Notes: generated from the letters alone by a model not told the origin. 64,000 bases of DNA from Hornefia butyriciproducens (GCF_009695915.1 NZ_VUMZ01000004.1:186001-250000); one strand, 5' to 3'; shown: positions 42,561 through 51,278, counted from the first letter of the stretch. Numbers and translations are program-made.

Positions 42561-43589
42561 TTAGTCGTACAGATCCGTTTCGGTGATAATAGCAAGGTTC
42601 TTGAGCTTGCAGATAGTGTTTACAACGGAGAAAATGATGACGGCCCCAAGGCTTGCGGTCGTATCGTCCTGGTCGAACCGGGGTGAAATTTCACAGATAT
42701 CGAACCCGACCAGTTTGCGTGTCCTGATAATATGTTTGATGATCGGCAGCACGGTTTCCGGGTCCAGACCTGTGGACTGCGGTGCGCTGACTCCCGGAGC
42801 AAAGGCCGAGGAGAAGACATCCGTACAAACCGTGATATAAAGTCGCTCATGTCCATAAGTAAATGTATCGATTTTTTCCAGAACTGAGGTGACGGTGCCG
42901 TTCTGGATCTCCTTCGCCAGAACATAACGGGCACCAAGCCGGTCGGCTGTCTTGAACAGACTGACTGTATTGCTGTGCTTCTGGATGCCGATCGGCAGAT
43001 AACCGAACTTCATGTCTTTGCTTTTGCAGATGTCCGCAATCTGGCGGAACATGGAACCGGAGGAGCTGCCGTTATCATACGGGCGCAGGTCAAAGTGGGC
43101 ATCAAAATTGATGATGCCGATGTCCGGAGAATCAACAACCTTCTCCGCATAATTCAGCTGACCGAGATAATGCCCGAAGGTTGTCTCATGACCGCCGCCC
43201 AAGACGATCGGGAACAGATTCAGGCTTCGGATCTGTTCGACTGCCTCGCCGAGAAGCTTTTGGCCCTCTTCCATGGAGATCTCCTGACAGAGAATATTGC
43301 CTGCGTCAAAAAGCTTGACGCGCTGATCAAATGTGCATGGCAGGTTGGACATCTGCTGGCGGATGAAATCCGGAGCAAGCGCCGTACCGACACGGCCTTT
43401 GTTCCTGCGCACACCCTGTTCACTGCAAAAGCCGATGAATGCAAATCCCAGATCACCTTCAAAGGCCTTTGGATCCCCATTCAGGTCAAGCTTTTCGACC
43501 CACTGGTGCCACCGCAGGGAATCATAATCCGTCTCGCTGTCCACACGGCCATGCCAGTCCTGCATCGCATTCACATAATTTTTAAGCAT
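42561..43589 (-). CDS. hutG: Formimidoylglutamase / ureohydrolase family protein
   Basis: 342 aa from the ATG at 43589 behind GAGGTG. Mn-binding motifs of the arginase fold: GGGHETTFG, NFDAHFDLRP, and TDVFSSAFAPGVSAP near residue 260. The last one reads CTDVFSSAFAPG, as in HutG rather than arginase, where SxDxDxxDP is normal. HutG makes glutamate and formamide from formiminoglutamate in histidine breakdown; agmatinase or guanidinohydrolase activity is an alternative. No other hut gene is next to it. An extended -10 (TGCTATACT) lies upstream at about 43633. The IS256 element starts about 200 bases upstream. Confidence 0.85.
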   Translation of the reverse strand: MLKNYVNAMQDWHGRVDSETDYDSLRWHQWVEKLDLNGDPKAFEGDLGFAFIGFCSEQGVRRNKGRVGTALAPDFIRQQMSNLPCTFDQRVKLFDAGNILCQEISMEEGQKLLGEAVEQIRSLNLFPIVLGGGHETTFGHYLGQLNYAEKVVDSPDIGIINFDAHFDLRPYDNGSSSGSMFRQIADICKSKDMKFGYLPIGIQKHSNTVSLFKTADRLGARYVLAKEIQNGTVTSVLEKIDTFTYGHERLYITVCTDVFSSAFAPGVSAPQSTGLDPETVLPIIKHIIRTRKLVGFDICEISPRFDQDDTTASLGAVIIFSVVNTICKLKNLAIITETDLYD

Positions 43590-43794
43590 ATATTCACCTC
43601 GTAATGTTGTGTGATAATAGGGTTCAAGCACAGTATAGCACAAAAATGCGGGATTGGCGGTAAGATACTTTCTGTGCAGGAAGAAAATACCGGAGAAGGG
43701 GAAGGAGCTCCGCTCCGATTTAAACTCTTGGTGGGGTTAACGATCACTGCATTATAAGAAACCGCCATGCTGCTGCAGGTAAAGCCCATATAAT

Positions 43795-45158
43795 GGTGTA
43801 AATTCGAAAAATTGAAAAGAGCCAACGGCTCAGCCTTTAGGTATAATGGTAATCACGACATCAACATAATACCGAAAGGAGAACACGGTGGCTCAACTCA
43901 ATATTACATTGAATCAGGAAGAAATTCTACAATTACTTTCGACAGATCACGATGAAGCATTCCGGATACTGCTCCAGAACTGCCTGAATTCTGTCCTGAA
44001 GGTGGAATCTCAGAAGCAGTTGAACGCGGCTCCGTATGAGCGTTCCGAGACCCGTACAGACTGCCGCAACGGTTTCCGGGACAGAGATCTTATAACACGG
44101 ATTGAAACCATCACTCTCTCTGTTCCGCGTCACCGGAACCAGCCTTTCCGGACGCTGATCTTTGACAACTATTCCCGGAGCGAAGCCGCCCTCATCGTTG
44201 CGATGGCAGAAATGGTCGTGAACGGCGTTTCCACACGTAAGGTGACACGTGTCATAGAAACGCTCTGCGGAACGTCTGTTTCGAAATCTGCAGTCTCTGA
44301 AGTCTGCCATGATCTCGACAAGGATGTAGACGCCTTCCGAAACCGCCCGATCGAAGGGAGCTATCTGTTCCTTACGGTCGATGCCACCTACTTCAAAGTC
44401 CGGGAGAGCGGCCTCGTATTCTCAAAAGCAATGATGATTGCCTACGGGACGAACGAAGCCGGAAAACGGGAGATTCTGGGATTTGCGCCATACAGAAACG
44501 AATCACCCGACACATGGAAAGAATTCCTCAAAAGCCTGAAGAAGCGCGGATTGTGCGGGCTCATGATGATCACATCGGATGCGCATGAAGGTATCATTCA
44601 GGCAGTAAGGGAAGTATTTCCTGACGTACCGTGGCAGCGGTGCCAGTTCCATTTTTCAAAGAACATCGCAGACAAAGCTCCGAAGAAATATCAGTCCGGT
44701 CTCAGAGCGGAACTTCAGGAGAAGTTCAACGCGAAGACCATTCAGGCGGCACGGACTCTCCGCGATAAGATCATCCGGGATTATCAAGATGTCGCTGAAT
44801 CCTCCATGGCTTGTCTGGACGAAGGATTCGAGAGTGCCATGACGGTCATGACGCTGCCAGAAGGGATGCGGCGGTTCTTCCGCACATCAAACCACATCGA
44901 GCAGCTGAACCGGGAACTGAAGCGGCGATCGAAAACCATCGGGATCTTTCCGAATGATGCCTCACTGGTCCGGCTGATTGGATCCGTCCTGCTGGAGCAG
45001 AACAGTATCTGTCAGGCTGGAAGGTCCATCTTCAGTAAGGAGACATACAGCAAACTTCTTGTATCAGATGTAAGGAACAGGCTCCACCTGATTGCGGAGG
45101 AACAGGCCTCCCTCTTACAGGTTGCCTGACCAGAATGAACCTAACGGCAATTTACACA
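43795..45158 (+). mobile_element. IS256-family insertion sequence
   Basis: One transposase gene flanked by short imperfect inverted ends: GGTGTAAATTCG on the left and, read inward from the right, TGTGTAAATTGCCG. No clear 8-base target duplication is seen next to these ends, so the ends may be off by a few bases or the insertion is old. It separates hutG from an AT-rich patch of small membrane and secreted protein genes. Confidence 0.8.
43888..45129 (+). CDS. IS256-family transposase
   Basis: 413 aa, GTG start behind AAAGGAG. Transposase_mut family: DDE acidic residues in FLTVDATYFKV, MMITSDAHEG and SNHIEQLNRELKRR with the following KTIGIFPN. Full length and uninterrupted, so it may still be active. 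Catalyses copy-out or cut-and-paste movement of the element by recognising the inverted ends. Confidence 0.96.
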   Translation: MAQLNITLNQEEILQLLSTDHDEAFRILLQNCLNSVLKVESQKQLNAAPYERSETRTDCRNGFRDRDLITRIETITLSVPRHRNQPFRTLIFDNYSRSEAALIVAMAEMVVNGVSTRKVTRVIETLCGTSVSKSAVSEVCHDLDKDVDAFRNRPIEGSYLFLTVDATYFKVRESGLVFSKAMMIAYGTNEAGKREILGFAPYRNESPDTWKEFLKSLKKRGLCGLMMITSDAHEGIIQAVREVFPDVPWQRCQFHFSKNIADKAPKKYQSGLRAELQEKFNAKTIQAARTLRDKIIRDYQDVAESSMACLDEGFESAMTVMTLPEGMRRFFRTSNHIEQLNRELKRRSKTIGIFPNDASLVRLIGSVLLEQNSICQAGRSIFSKETYSKLLVSDVRNRLHLIAEEQASLLQVA

Positions 45159-45176
45159 CAAATTTGGACTTGACTG

Positions 45177-45341
45177 TCAATTTGCAATGAAAAACTGATA
45201 GCATACAAGTATGCCAATAACGATCCATAGAATCATAGCTATGACATGAAGCTTTGGCCGCTTAGCATTGTTATTTCTTATTATCACGACTTCAAATATC
45301 CCATAAATAACCCAAACGATAAGGAAAATAAAGTTAAACAT
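45177..45341 (-). CDS. Small two-helix membrane protein
   Basis: 54 aa from the ATG at 45341, behind GGAGGT eight bases upstream. Two hydrophobic segments (MFNFIFLIVWVIYGIFEVVI and an HVIAMILWIVIGILVCYQFF segment) joined by a basic loop (RNNNAKRPK). No family recognised. It lies just past the IS256 right end, in an AT-rich stretch with other small membrane protein genes. Confidence 0.55.
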   Translation of the reverse strand: MFNFIFLIVWVIYGIFEVVIIRNNNAKRPKLHVIAMILWIVIGILVCYQFFIAN

Positions 45342-45403
45342 TACTGACCTCCTGCTTTTTAACAAGTTTACATTTCATTTTCCCATTTCGATACTGATAT
45401 CCC

Positions 45404-45560
45404 TAAACCCGCTGCCCGCCTTGTTTTTTATAATACGTCCAGATTTCATATGAACCTGTTATTTTTGTATAGTCATATCCTGCTCCAGATGCCAAAGCTG
45501 CATATCCGTTTAGCGCCCGCAAGCCCCAACTGACAACAGGAAATCCGCGTTTGCATGAAC
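45404..45560 (-). pseudogene. Fragment of a secreted-type protein C-terminus
   Basis: A minus-strand frame reads VVSWGLRALNGYAALASGAG ending YYKKQGGQRV and a stop, but it has no start and the upstream frame is shifted by one. It looks like the remains of a small exported protein or bacteriocin-like gene; identity not established. Confidence 0.3.
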
Positions 45561-45601
45561 CAGGCATCTCCAATTCTTTTTTTCCGGGAAACCCCGTTCT
45601 A

Positions 45602-45862
45602 TCAACCGAGAACGACTATCCCTATCCACAAAAACGGAATCCAGAGAGAGCAGATCATCCATGCTTTTTCTGTTCGGGTAAGTTGCTTCCAATCGATCTT
45701 TAAGTCAATGGCAATCACGATAACGCAGATACAAATAATCAATATTATTCCGGATTTTATCCAGATACTTAGATTCTTCATCAATCCGTACCACTCCAAT
45801 AGTGAAGTTATCAGGTAGTATATTGCGAGTAAATACTCAATATTCTTGTCTCTCTTCCTCAT
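45602..45862 (-). CDS. Small membrane protein, three predicted helices
   Basis: 86 aa from the ATG at 45862 (AGAGGA ten bases upstream); an in-frame ATG at 45901 is possible. Helices at about 10-25 (YLLAIYYLITSLLEWYG), 35-52 (SGIILIICICVIVIAIDL) and 66-85 (WMICSLWIPFLWIGIVVLG). No family recognised. In the low-GC patch next to the IS256 element and beside hairpin repeat copy D. Confidence 0.5.
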   Translation of the reverse strand: MRKRDKNIEYLLAIYYLITSLLEWYGLMKNLSIWIKSGIILIICICVIVIAIDLKIDWKQLTRTEKAWMICSLWIPFLWIGIVVLG

Positions 45863-45909
45863 TTGTGTTGATTCCTCTTGTATTCGAAAGTCTTCATCCA
45901 TATGAACTG

Positions 45910-46171
45910 ATTAATGCGTGCTCAGCTATCGAATATGCTTGAAATATCAATAATACAAAGAGCATATTCGGTAGCCTGCCGCAAGGTTTTCAGGCGTTTC
46001 ATCCGAAAACCTTGCGGCAGTGGGATTCGGAAACGGCCGAGTCCCTGAGCACAAGCATCAATTAGTGTCTGCCGGCGCACCCTTCCATTGGATGGTGCGC
46101 CGCGGCGCTGCTGACAAACTGCCGTCAGCGCCCATTAAGTTCCCGTCGGACTTAATGAACAGACACTAATT
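45910..46171 (+). repeat. Hairpin-array repeat, copy D (full, two modules)
   Basis: Left module 45910-46063: ends ATTAATGCGTGCTCAG and CTGAGCACAAGCATCAAT; inside, stems CTATCGAATATGC/GCATATTCGGTAG, CTGCCGCAAGGTTTTC/GAAAACCTTGCGGCAG (16 perfect pairs) and GGGATTCGG/CCGAGTCCC. Right module 46060-46171: perfect 12-base ends AATTAGTGTCTG/CAGACACTAATT with stems GGCGCACC/GGTGCGCC, GGCGCTG/CAGCGCC and ATTAAGT/ACTTAAT. The right end overlaps the stop codon of the secreted-protein gene. The bases from 45863 to 45909 hold nothing else. Confidence 0.85.
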
Positions 46172-47225
46172 ACGATATTTTACTGACAACTGTTACGTTC
46201 TCATTCTTAGGAATATATCCACTATTTTTTCCTCCGTTTCTCCATCTGAAAATAACTGCTACTTTTGCGTACTTTTTGCCAACTTTCGCATATACTGAAT
46301 TCCACGATGCATACTTGTAACCGGAATAAGTTTCATTAATAAACACGAAAGTTTTACAAACTCCGACTACAGGTTGTTTGTAGGAGGCCGCGGTTTCGAC
46401 TAACCCTGTGCAAAGTTTAAGGGCGCCCTGTTCTGTATACTTATCTCTCAAATCCTTGACTCCCGCTTTCTTGAGGTAGTAAACACTCGTCTTATTTGGA
46501 TGAGATGCTGAACCGGTAACAACAGGATACGCTGTATTTTCGTCAGTGTTAACAATTTGCGTTAATGTGGTTCCATTAATCTCATACATAGTTTCAACAG
46601 CTTCTCCATTTGCATCTTTCGCCCATGCAGGATCAATTGTGCAAACAGTTTCATCCTGGTCATTTACTACAAAAATCTGACCACAATCATATTCATCGAA
46701 TTCATCATTGTAGTCATAGTCCTTGACCAATCGGTATCCCTCAGGCAAATCAAATGTGAAATCATATTCCTTAGGCGCATTTGCGTTATTCATGGCAACC
46801 AGAGTCTTTACGGACTCACACAATGTCCCACTATTTTCTTCTTTCAGTGCCTGTACGCCGACCGACACATTCGCTCCGGTAGAATTATAAACAACCGTTC
46901 CATTATCCGTAAGAACGCCCCCTACCCTAGAAACGAATTCCGGCAAGTACATCACGATGTTTTCTCCTTCATATACCTCCGCAATTACCGGAGCACTTCC
47001 ACTTACAGGAATCTCAATGTCAATTCCATCACCCTTTGCGAGGTATAAATCTTCCTTTTTTTCAATATCTGTATTGATTTCACTAGCTCCAGCTACTTTT
47101 TCAATAGAATCTGCGATTGCTTCCGCGGCAATCTCTACACGAGTTGCGGAATCTGTTGCAAATGCGACTGTGGTTATACTAAAGCATAACGCAAATGTTA
47201 ATATAAAAACAATACTCTTTTTCAT
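46170..47225 (-). CDS. Secreted protein of unknown function
   Basis: 351 aa from the ATG at 47225 (TAGGTG upstream). Clear signal peptide [20 protein letters not shown] with cleavage after AFA near 25. The mature part is acidic, with [57 protein letters not shown] and AYPVVTG segments. This pattern recalls secreted proteins common in Actinobacteria (with AYPVVADP) of unknown role; the resemblance is from memory. It may be a bacteriocin-associated or wall-binding protein. GC is much lower than in neighbours, suggesting acquisition. Confidence 0.8.
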   Translation of the reverse strand: MKKSIVFILTFALCFSITTVAFATDSATRVEIAAEAIADSIEKVAGASEINTDIEKKEDLYLAKGDGIDIEIPVSGSAPVIAEVYEGENIVMYLPEFVSRVGGVLTDNGTVVYNSTGANVSVGVQALKEENSGTLCESVKTLVAMNNANAPKEYDFTFDLPEGYRLVKDYDYNDEFDEYDCGQIFVVNDQDETVCTIDPAWAKDANGEAVETMYEINGTTLTQIVNTDENTAYPVVTGSASHPNKTSVYYLKKAGVKDLRDKYTEQGALKLCTGLVETAASYKQPVVGVCKTFVFINETYSGYKYASWNSVYAKVGKKYAKVAVIFRWRNGGKNSGYIPKNENVTVVSKIS

Positions 47226-47319
47226 TTTTTCACCTACAATTTTCTCTTTCGCTCTCTTTCGCATTACTTCTAAGACGCGCGCTCAGAGTATCCCGATCAG
47301 ATTTTGTAAAATGCGTAAA

Positions 47320-47425
47320 TTACAGAATTCCCGAAGTTACTTCCCATCGTAATACCGGCTCATCCGCTCTGTCTCTCATGTTATTATTTCTCTACCCATA
47401 CATAGCTTGTCACCTCCCTTAAATT
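47320..47425 (-). other. Leader with ideal ribosome site and micro-ORFs
   Basis: On the minus strand AAGGGAGGTGA lies six bases before an ATG at 47403 that opens only ATG TAT GGG TAG. Further ATGs give 7-codon and 19-codon ORFs (the latter 47379-47320), the second overlapping the stop of the first. This sits about 100 bases upstream of the secreted-protein ATG; may be a leader-peptide control region or the remains of a gene start. Confidence 0.4.
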
Positions 47426-47579
47426 TTCTACCTTCACTTATATAAACGCAAAAATATTTAAAAAAGGGACAGTCCTCCGAATATTTTTTGTATGTATCTT
47501 GTATACTTTCTACTACAAATCCCCCGTTTTCTCGTGTCATTTCCTCTGATGCGCTGAAATCCTCTTTTTTGCCGTTGTG

Positions 47580-47588
47580 TGGTATAAT
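47580..47588 (+). promoter_or_regulatory. Extended -10 promoter of the sigma factor operon
   Basis: TGGTATAAT, about 108 bases before the ATG at 47696. No good -35. The leader between includes a G-rich run (47636-47645) but no recognised structure. Bases 47426-47579 are AT-rich and without genes. Confidence 0.5.
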
Positions 47589-47695
47589 GCAAATGCACTG
47601 ATTTTTTTATCCACTGAACACTCCTGTTTCAATTTTTTTGGGGGGTTCAGGCACGGATTTTCGTTGAGTTCACCCATTGAGCCGGGAGAAAACCT

Positions 47696-48238
47696 ATGCT
47701 TACTTTTTTCATCTCTGTGATTCAGGATTTCAGCAGAAGGATTCACGAGCAGTACCGGGGACTTATGATGAGGCTGGCTCTGCAGATCACAAAGAACAAC
47801 GAGGACGCAGAGGAGGCTGTACAGGACGCCCTTCTTATACTGCACAGAAAACAGTCGCTGCTTGAGACCTTCAGCGAGGATGATGAGCGGAATTATATCT
47901 ATACGGTCACAAGAAACGAGGCTCTGCGTTACGCCAGAGCACAAAAAAAGAATCCGGAATATGTCACAATTTCAGCGTCTGATCCCTATATAGATATAGA
48001 GGGTGAGCCGGATATTGACGCGTTCCGGAATGAATTCGGTTTTTCGGACAATGTTGCCGCCGCCCTTCGGGAATTGAATGAATCAGAGCGGGATCTCATC
48101 TGTTATTACTACGGGGCAGGATTTTCATACAGACAGCTAGGCAGATTAATGGATGTGAAGCCCGCAACGCTGAGAAAACGGATGGAACGCTGTCTGAAGA
48201 AGCTTGAAACAGTGCTCAGGGAGGAACAAATTCGATGA
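47696..48238 (+). CDS. ECF-type RNA polymerase sigma factor
   Basis: 180 aa. Region 2 (residues about 20-90, ALQITKNNEDAEEAVQDALL) and region 4 (about 125-175, LNESERDLICYYYGAGFSYR, QLGRLMDVKPATLRKRMER) without regions 1 and 3. Redirects RNA polymerase to a small regulon. Its stop overlaps the start of the DUF4367 membrane protein (ATGA), the usual sigma / anti-sigma layout. The signal sensed is unknown. Start behind GGGAGA. Confidence 0.88.
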   Translation: MLTFFISVIQDFSRRIHEQYRGLMMRLALQITKNNEDAEEAVQDALLILHRKQSLLETFSEDDERNYIYTVTRNEALRYARAQKKNPEYVTISASDPYIDIEGEPDIDAFRNEFGFSDNVAAALRELNESERDLICYYYGAGFSYRQLGRLMDVKPATLRKRMERCLKKLETVLREEQIR

Positions 48239-48858
48239 GAATGCAAAGACAGGCTCACGAGATTTTAAAGGCATACGGACAGAGAATGTACGCCGCACAC
48301 GTTGCCTATATGAACGGAGACAGCCGCATCACCTCCGCAAAGAGCAGAGCCCGTGCACGCAGAACACGCGTCAGAAAAGCGGCGGTTCTGATCGCCGCCA
48401 TCGTTTTGATAACAGGGCTGACCGCCGTGGTCTGCAACGCCCTCGGAATTAATCTCTTCGGTTTCAGATTCAGTTTCCGGGACGGCTTTGCAGTGCTGAC
48501 AAATCAAGAGGACAGCGGAAAAAAATTCTACGAGCCGAATTATATTGTCAGTGGCTTCCAGCCTGATGATGTCCTGCGCGATGAAAACCGATCCATTGAC
48601 TATCTCTATTTGGACAAAAAAAGCGGCCGGCACTATACCGTTTCCGAAAGCACCACGAAGGATCTTACGCTTCACATCGATACGGAAGACGGTGATCTGG
48701 AGAAAGTAAATTACGGGATCTACGAGGTCAACGTTCATGAATACAAGAAAACCGGTCGTTGTACCGTCTATCTGAAAAAGAATAAGACCACGATCATTAT
48801 CAACGGTGACATCAGCCGAAAGGATGCCTTCGCAGTCATTGGCAGTTTCAGAGATTGA
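48235..48858 (+). CDS. DUF4367-type membrane protein, probable anti-sigma factor
   Basis: 207 aa. A basic cytoplasmic N-terminus (1-50) with a short helical region, one membrane helix (about 49-68, AAVLIAAIVLITGLTAVV), and an extracytoplasmic domain with the DUF4367 look (about 80-207; ...FYEPNYIVSGFQPDDV, TTIIINGDISRKDAFAVIGS). Probably binds the sigma factor encoded by the overlapping upstream gene and releases it when the outside domain senses a cue. No zinc anti-sigma His-Cys motif is visible. Confidence 0.75.
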   Translation: MRMQRQAHEILKAYGQRMYAAHVAYMNGDSRITSAKSRARARRTRVRKAAVLIAAIVLITGLTAVVCNALGINLFGFRFSFRDGFAVLTNQEDSGKKFYEPNYIVSGFQPDDVLRDENRSIDYLYLDKKSGRHYTVSESTTKDLTLHIDTEDGDLEKVNYGIYEVNVHEYKKTGRCTVYLKKNKTTIIINGDISRKDAFAVIGSFRD

Positions 48859-48953
48859 GTTCGGAGGCTATGGCAGTCGTGATTTTAAATGCCGCTCAGT
48901 TGTTGTCCTCGACAATTTACGTATCGGCCTTTTCCTGATCTGCGGTTAGAATC

Positions 48954-48972
48954 GTGCGCCGCCGGGCGCACG
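48954..48972 (+). terminator. GC-rich hairpin after the sigma operon
   Basis: CGTGCGC-gccgg-GCGCACG perfect stem, just upstream of the larger bidirectional terminator. No U run of its own. Confidence 0.4.
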
Positions 48973-48980
48973 ATAACACG

Positions 48981-49019
48981 ATAAAAGGACTGCGACAAAA
49001 TTTCTCGCAGTCCTTTTAT
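48981..49019. terminator. Bidirectional terminator between the sigma operon and trpS
   Basis: ATAAAAGGACTGCGA pairs with TCGCAGTCCTTTTAT; A and T runs on both sides let it stop transcription from both directions. Confidence 0.9.
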
Positions 49020-49043
49020 CTGTTCTGTAAAAACGGTGTCCGT

Positions 49044-50150
49044 TCACTGATTCTTCTGTTTCCTGAGAATCGCTTCCCATTCCTTCACGATGGACCGATC
49101 CTCGAAATAATCAATCCGCATCGCCTTCCGCACGCGGCCCAGGGTCTCGTTGGTGGTTTCCACCGCTTTCTCTGTTCCGGCCTTCAGAATATCATAGACA
49201 GTATCGATGTCAGCCTCCCATCTCGCGCGTTCCGCGCGGATCGGACCCAGAGTTTCCTCGAGAACACTGATCAGGAATTTTTTGCAGGTTCCGTCGCCGA
49301 GTCCGCCCCGGCGATAGTGCTCCTTCATCTCATCCAGATCCGAGTATTCCGGGAGATACTCTGCGAAATGATCCTTTGTACAAAAAGCATCCAGATAGGT
49401 AAACACAACATTTCCTTCGATATGCCCCGGATCCTCGACCCTGAGATGCTGCGGATCTGTGAACATGTGACCGTTAACCTGTTTCTTCACGGCTTTCGGC
49501 GTATCCGACAGATAGATGCAGTTCCCCAGGGATTTGCTCATCTTCGCCTTGCCATCCACGCCCGGAAGTCTGCGCTGCGTCTCGTTCTCCGGAATCATGG
49601 CCTTCGGCAGGACAAGCGTCTCTCCGTAAACGCGGTTGAATTTCTCTACGATCTCGCGGGTCTGCTCCAGCATCGGCAGCTGATCCTCGCCCACCGGAAC
49701 CACATTAGCGTTAAATGCGGTGATATCCGCGGCCTGGGATACCGGATAAGTGAAAAATCCCGCGGGCAGACCCTCGTCTGCGAATCCACGCATCTGGATC
49801 TCTGCCTTGACGGTCGGATTGCGGGAAAGGCGCGCTGTCGTCACCAGGTTCATATAGTAGAAGGTCAGCGCATGCAGCGCCGGCAGCGCCGACTGAACGC
49901 AGATCGTTGTCTTCTCGGGATCCAGTCCCGCCGACAGATAGTCCAGAACCACATTGATGATATTGTCCCGGATCTTTCCGGGATCGTCAGCGTTATCCGT
50001 CAGCGCCTGATCGTCGGCGATCAGAATGTTGATTTCATCATATTCGCCGGAGTTCTGCAGTTCCACCCGCCGCTTCAGCGATCCGACATAATGACCGAGG
50101 TGCAGCCGTCCCGTAGGGCGGTCGCCGGTCAGGATAATATTTTTCCCCAT
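49044..50150 (-). CDS. trpS: Tryptophanyl-tRNA synthetase
   Basis: 368 aa from the ATG at 50150 behind GGAGGAGA. Class I motifs: RPTGRLHLGHYVGSL (HIGH variant HLGH) and DGKAKMSKSLGN (KMSKS). Charges tRNA-Trp with tryptophan using ATP. Length is above the compact bacterial form, similar to the longer clade found in Clostridia. Between it and the upstream nitrilase gene is a hairpin with AAAATCAG/CTGATTTT arms at about 50179-50212 that may end nitrilase transcription; I see no T-box. Confidence 0.96.
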   Translation of the reverse strand: MGKNIILTGDRPTGRLHLGHYVGSLKRRVELQNSGEYDEINILIADDQALTDNADDPGKIRDNIINVVLDYLSAGLDPEKTTICVQSALPALHALTFYYMNLVTTARLSRNPTVKAEIQMRGFADEGLPAGFFTYPVSQAADITAFNANVVPVGEDQLPMLEQTREIVEKFNRVYGETLVLPKAMIPENETQRRLPGVDGKAKMSKSLGNCIYLSDTPKAVKKQVNGHMFTDPQHLRVEDPGHIEGNVVFTYLDAFCTKDHFAEYLPEYSDLDEMKEHYRRGGLGDGTCKKFLISVLEETLGPIRAERARWEADIDTVYDILKAGTEKAVETTNETLGRVRKAMRIDYFEDRSIVKEWEAILRKQKNQ

Positions 50151-50318
50151 TGCGAAAGTTCTCCTCCAGATTTTCATAAAATCAGGGCTTCCGGCCCCGT
50201 CCTTCTGATTTTATCACAAAGCGCCGCTTTCTGAAAGGGGTGCTCCCAGACAAATTCTACCTTCCTGCGCTCCGGAACAAATTAATGCGTGCCCTGCCGC
50301 CGAACTGCGCCCCGCGCG

Positions 50319-51236
50319 TCACTCATGCACAATCAGCTCCAGCACGTCCGGGCGGGAGTAATGCCCCACCGGATCGTGTTCCATCCGGCACGCCGCCGGC
50401 AGATCCATATCCAGATCCGCGTAAATAACCGCTTCCTCATCCCATACCGGCTCCGTCACATAATGCCCGAAGGGATCGATAATACAACTGCCGCCCCGGC
50501 ACACAATCTCAGGCTGCCGGTCAATCGCCTCCTGCTCGTTGAGGTCAGAGGGATAGGATTCCCGTCGGACGAGCATATCCGCGTTTACAAAATAACATTT
50601 TCCTTCGATGGCAATATGCTGAATGGTGGCCTGCCACTCCGGATTATCATTTGTGTTCGGCGAAATATAAATCGTGATGCCTTTCTGATACAGCGCCACC
50701 CGCGCCAAAGGCATATAGCTTTCCCAGCAGATCAGGCTTCCCATGGGTCCCCATGGCGTCTCGGTGACAGGGAAAAAGCCTCTGTCCCCATCTCCGTAGA
50801 CGACCCGTTCCGTCCCTGTGGGTTTCAGTTTACGGTGCACCTTATATGCTCCGTCCGGCTCGAAAATCACATTGCTGTTGTACAGCGTTCCGTTCACCGC
50901 GTCCCGTTCGGAAAATCCGATGCTGATGTACGCGCCGATCTTCACTGCCGCCTGCGAAAGCCTCTCGAACTCCGGTCCTCCGGCAACCACGGAAGCGTCG
51001 TAATATTTCTTCCAGTCCTGCCGTCCCTCCTCCGTCCGCTTTCCCATACTGAATCCGAAATTCATTCCGATGGGATAACCCGGGATGAACAGCTCCGGAA
51101 ACACGATCAGTTCAGCTCCGTGCTCCGCCGCTTCTTCGATAAGTTCCAGCGCCTTCTGCACACAGGCCTCTTTCCTGAACAAAACAGGTTCCGCCTGGAT
51201 CAGCGCAATTCTGCAGTCTTTCTTGACATCCTTCAT
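50319..51236 (-). CDS. Nitrilase-family C-N hydrolase
   Basis: 305 aa. Catalytic triad visible: Glu48 in VFPELFIPGYP, Lys136 in HRKLKPT and Cys170 in SLICWESYMP. The WES context and FIPGYP are typical of true nitrilases (aliphatic or arylaceto type), which turn a nitrile into an acid and ammonia. Lies 42 bases after the Crp/Fnr regulator gene and may be co-transcribed. Substrate unknown; a cyanide-related one could fit with the rhodanese-bearing protein upstream. Confidence 0.87.
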   Translation of the reverse strand: MKDVKKDCRIALIQAEPVLFRKEACVQKALELIEEAAEHGAELIVFPELFIPGYPIGMNFGFSMGKRTEEGRQDWKKYYDASVVAGGPEFERLSQAAVKIGAYISIGFSERDAVNGTLYNSNVIFEPDGAYKVHRKLKPTGTERVVYGDGDRGFFPVTETPWGPMGSLICWESYMPLARVALYQKGITIYISPNTNDNPEWQATIQHIAIEGKCYFVNADMLVRRESYPSDLNEQEAIDRQPEIVCRGGSCIIDPFGHYVTEPVWDEEAVIYADLDMDLPAACRMEHDPVGHYSRPDVLELIVHE

Positions 51237-51278
51237 TTCCTGTCCTCCGTTTCTTTCCTCTGTCCCTTTCAGCAGTTA

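Noticed and set aside
43795-45158. Target-site duplication of the IS256 element
   Set aside because: No convincing 8-base duplication next to the ends could be found by eye.
48235-48452. Alternative ORF at 48204-48452 overlapping the DUF4367 gene
   Set aside because: Arg-rich out-of-frame shadow; the DUF4367 frame has the membrane helix and ATGA coupling.
50177-50318. T-box or attenuator before trpS
   Set aside because: Only a simple hairpin is present; no T-box sequence or specifier loop recognised and the spacing is too short.
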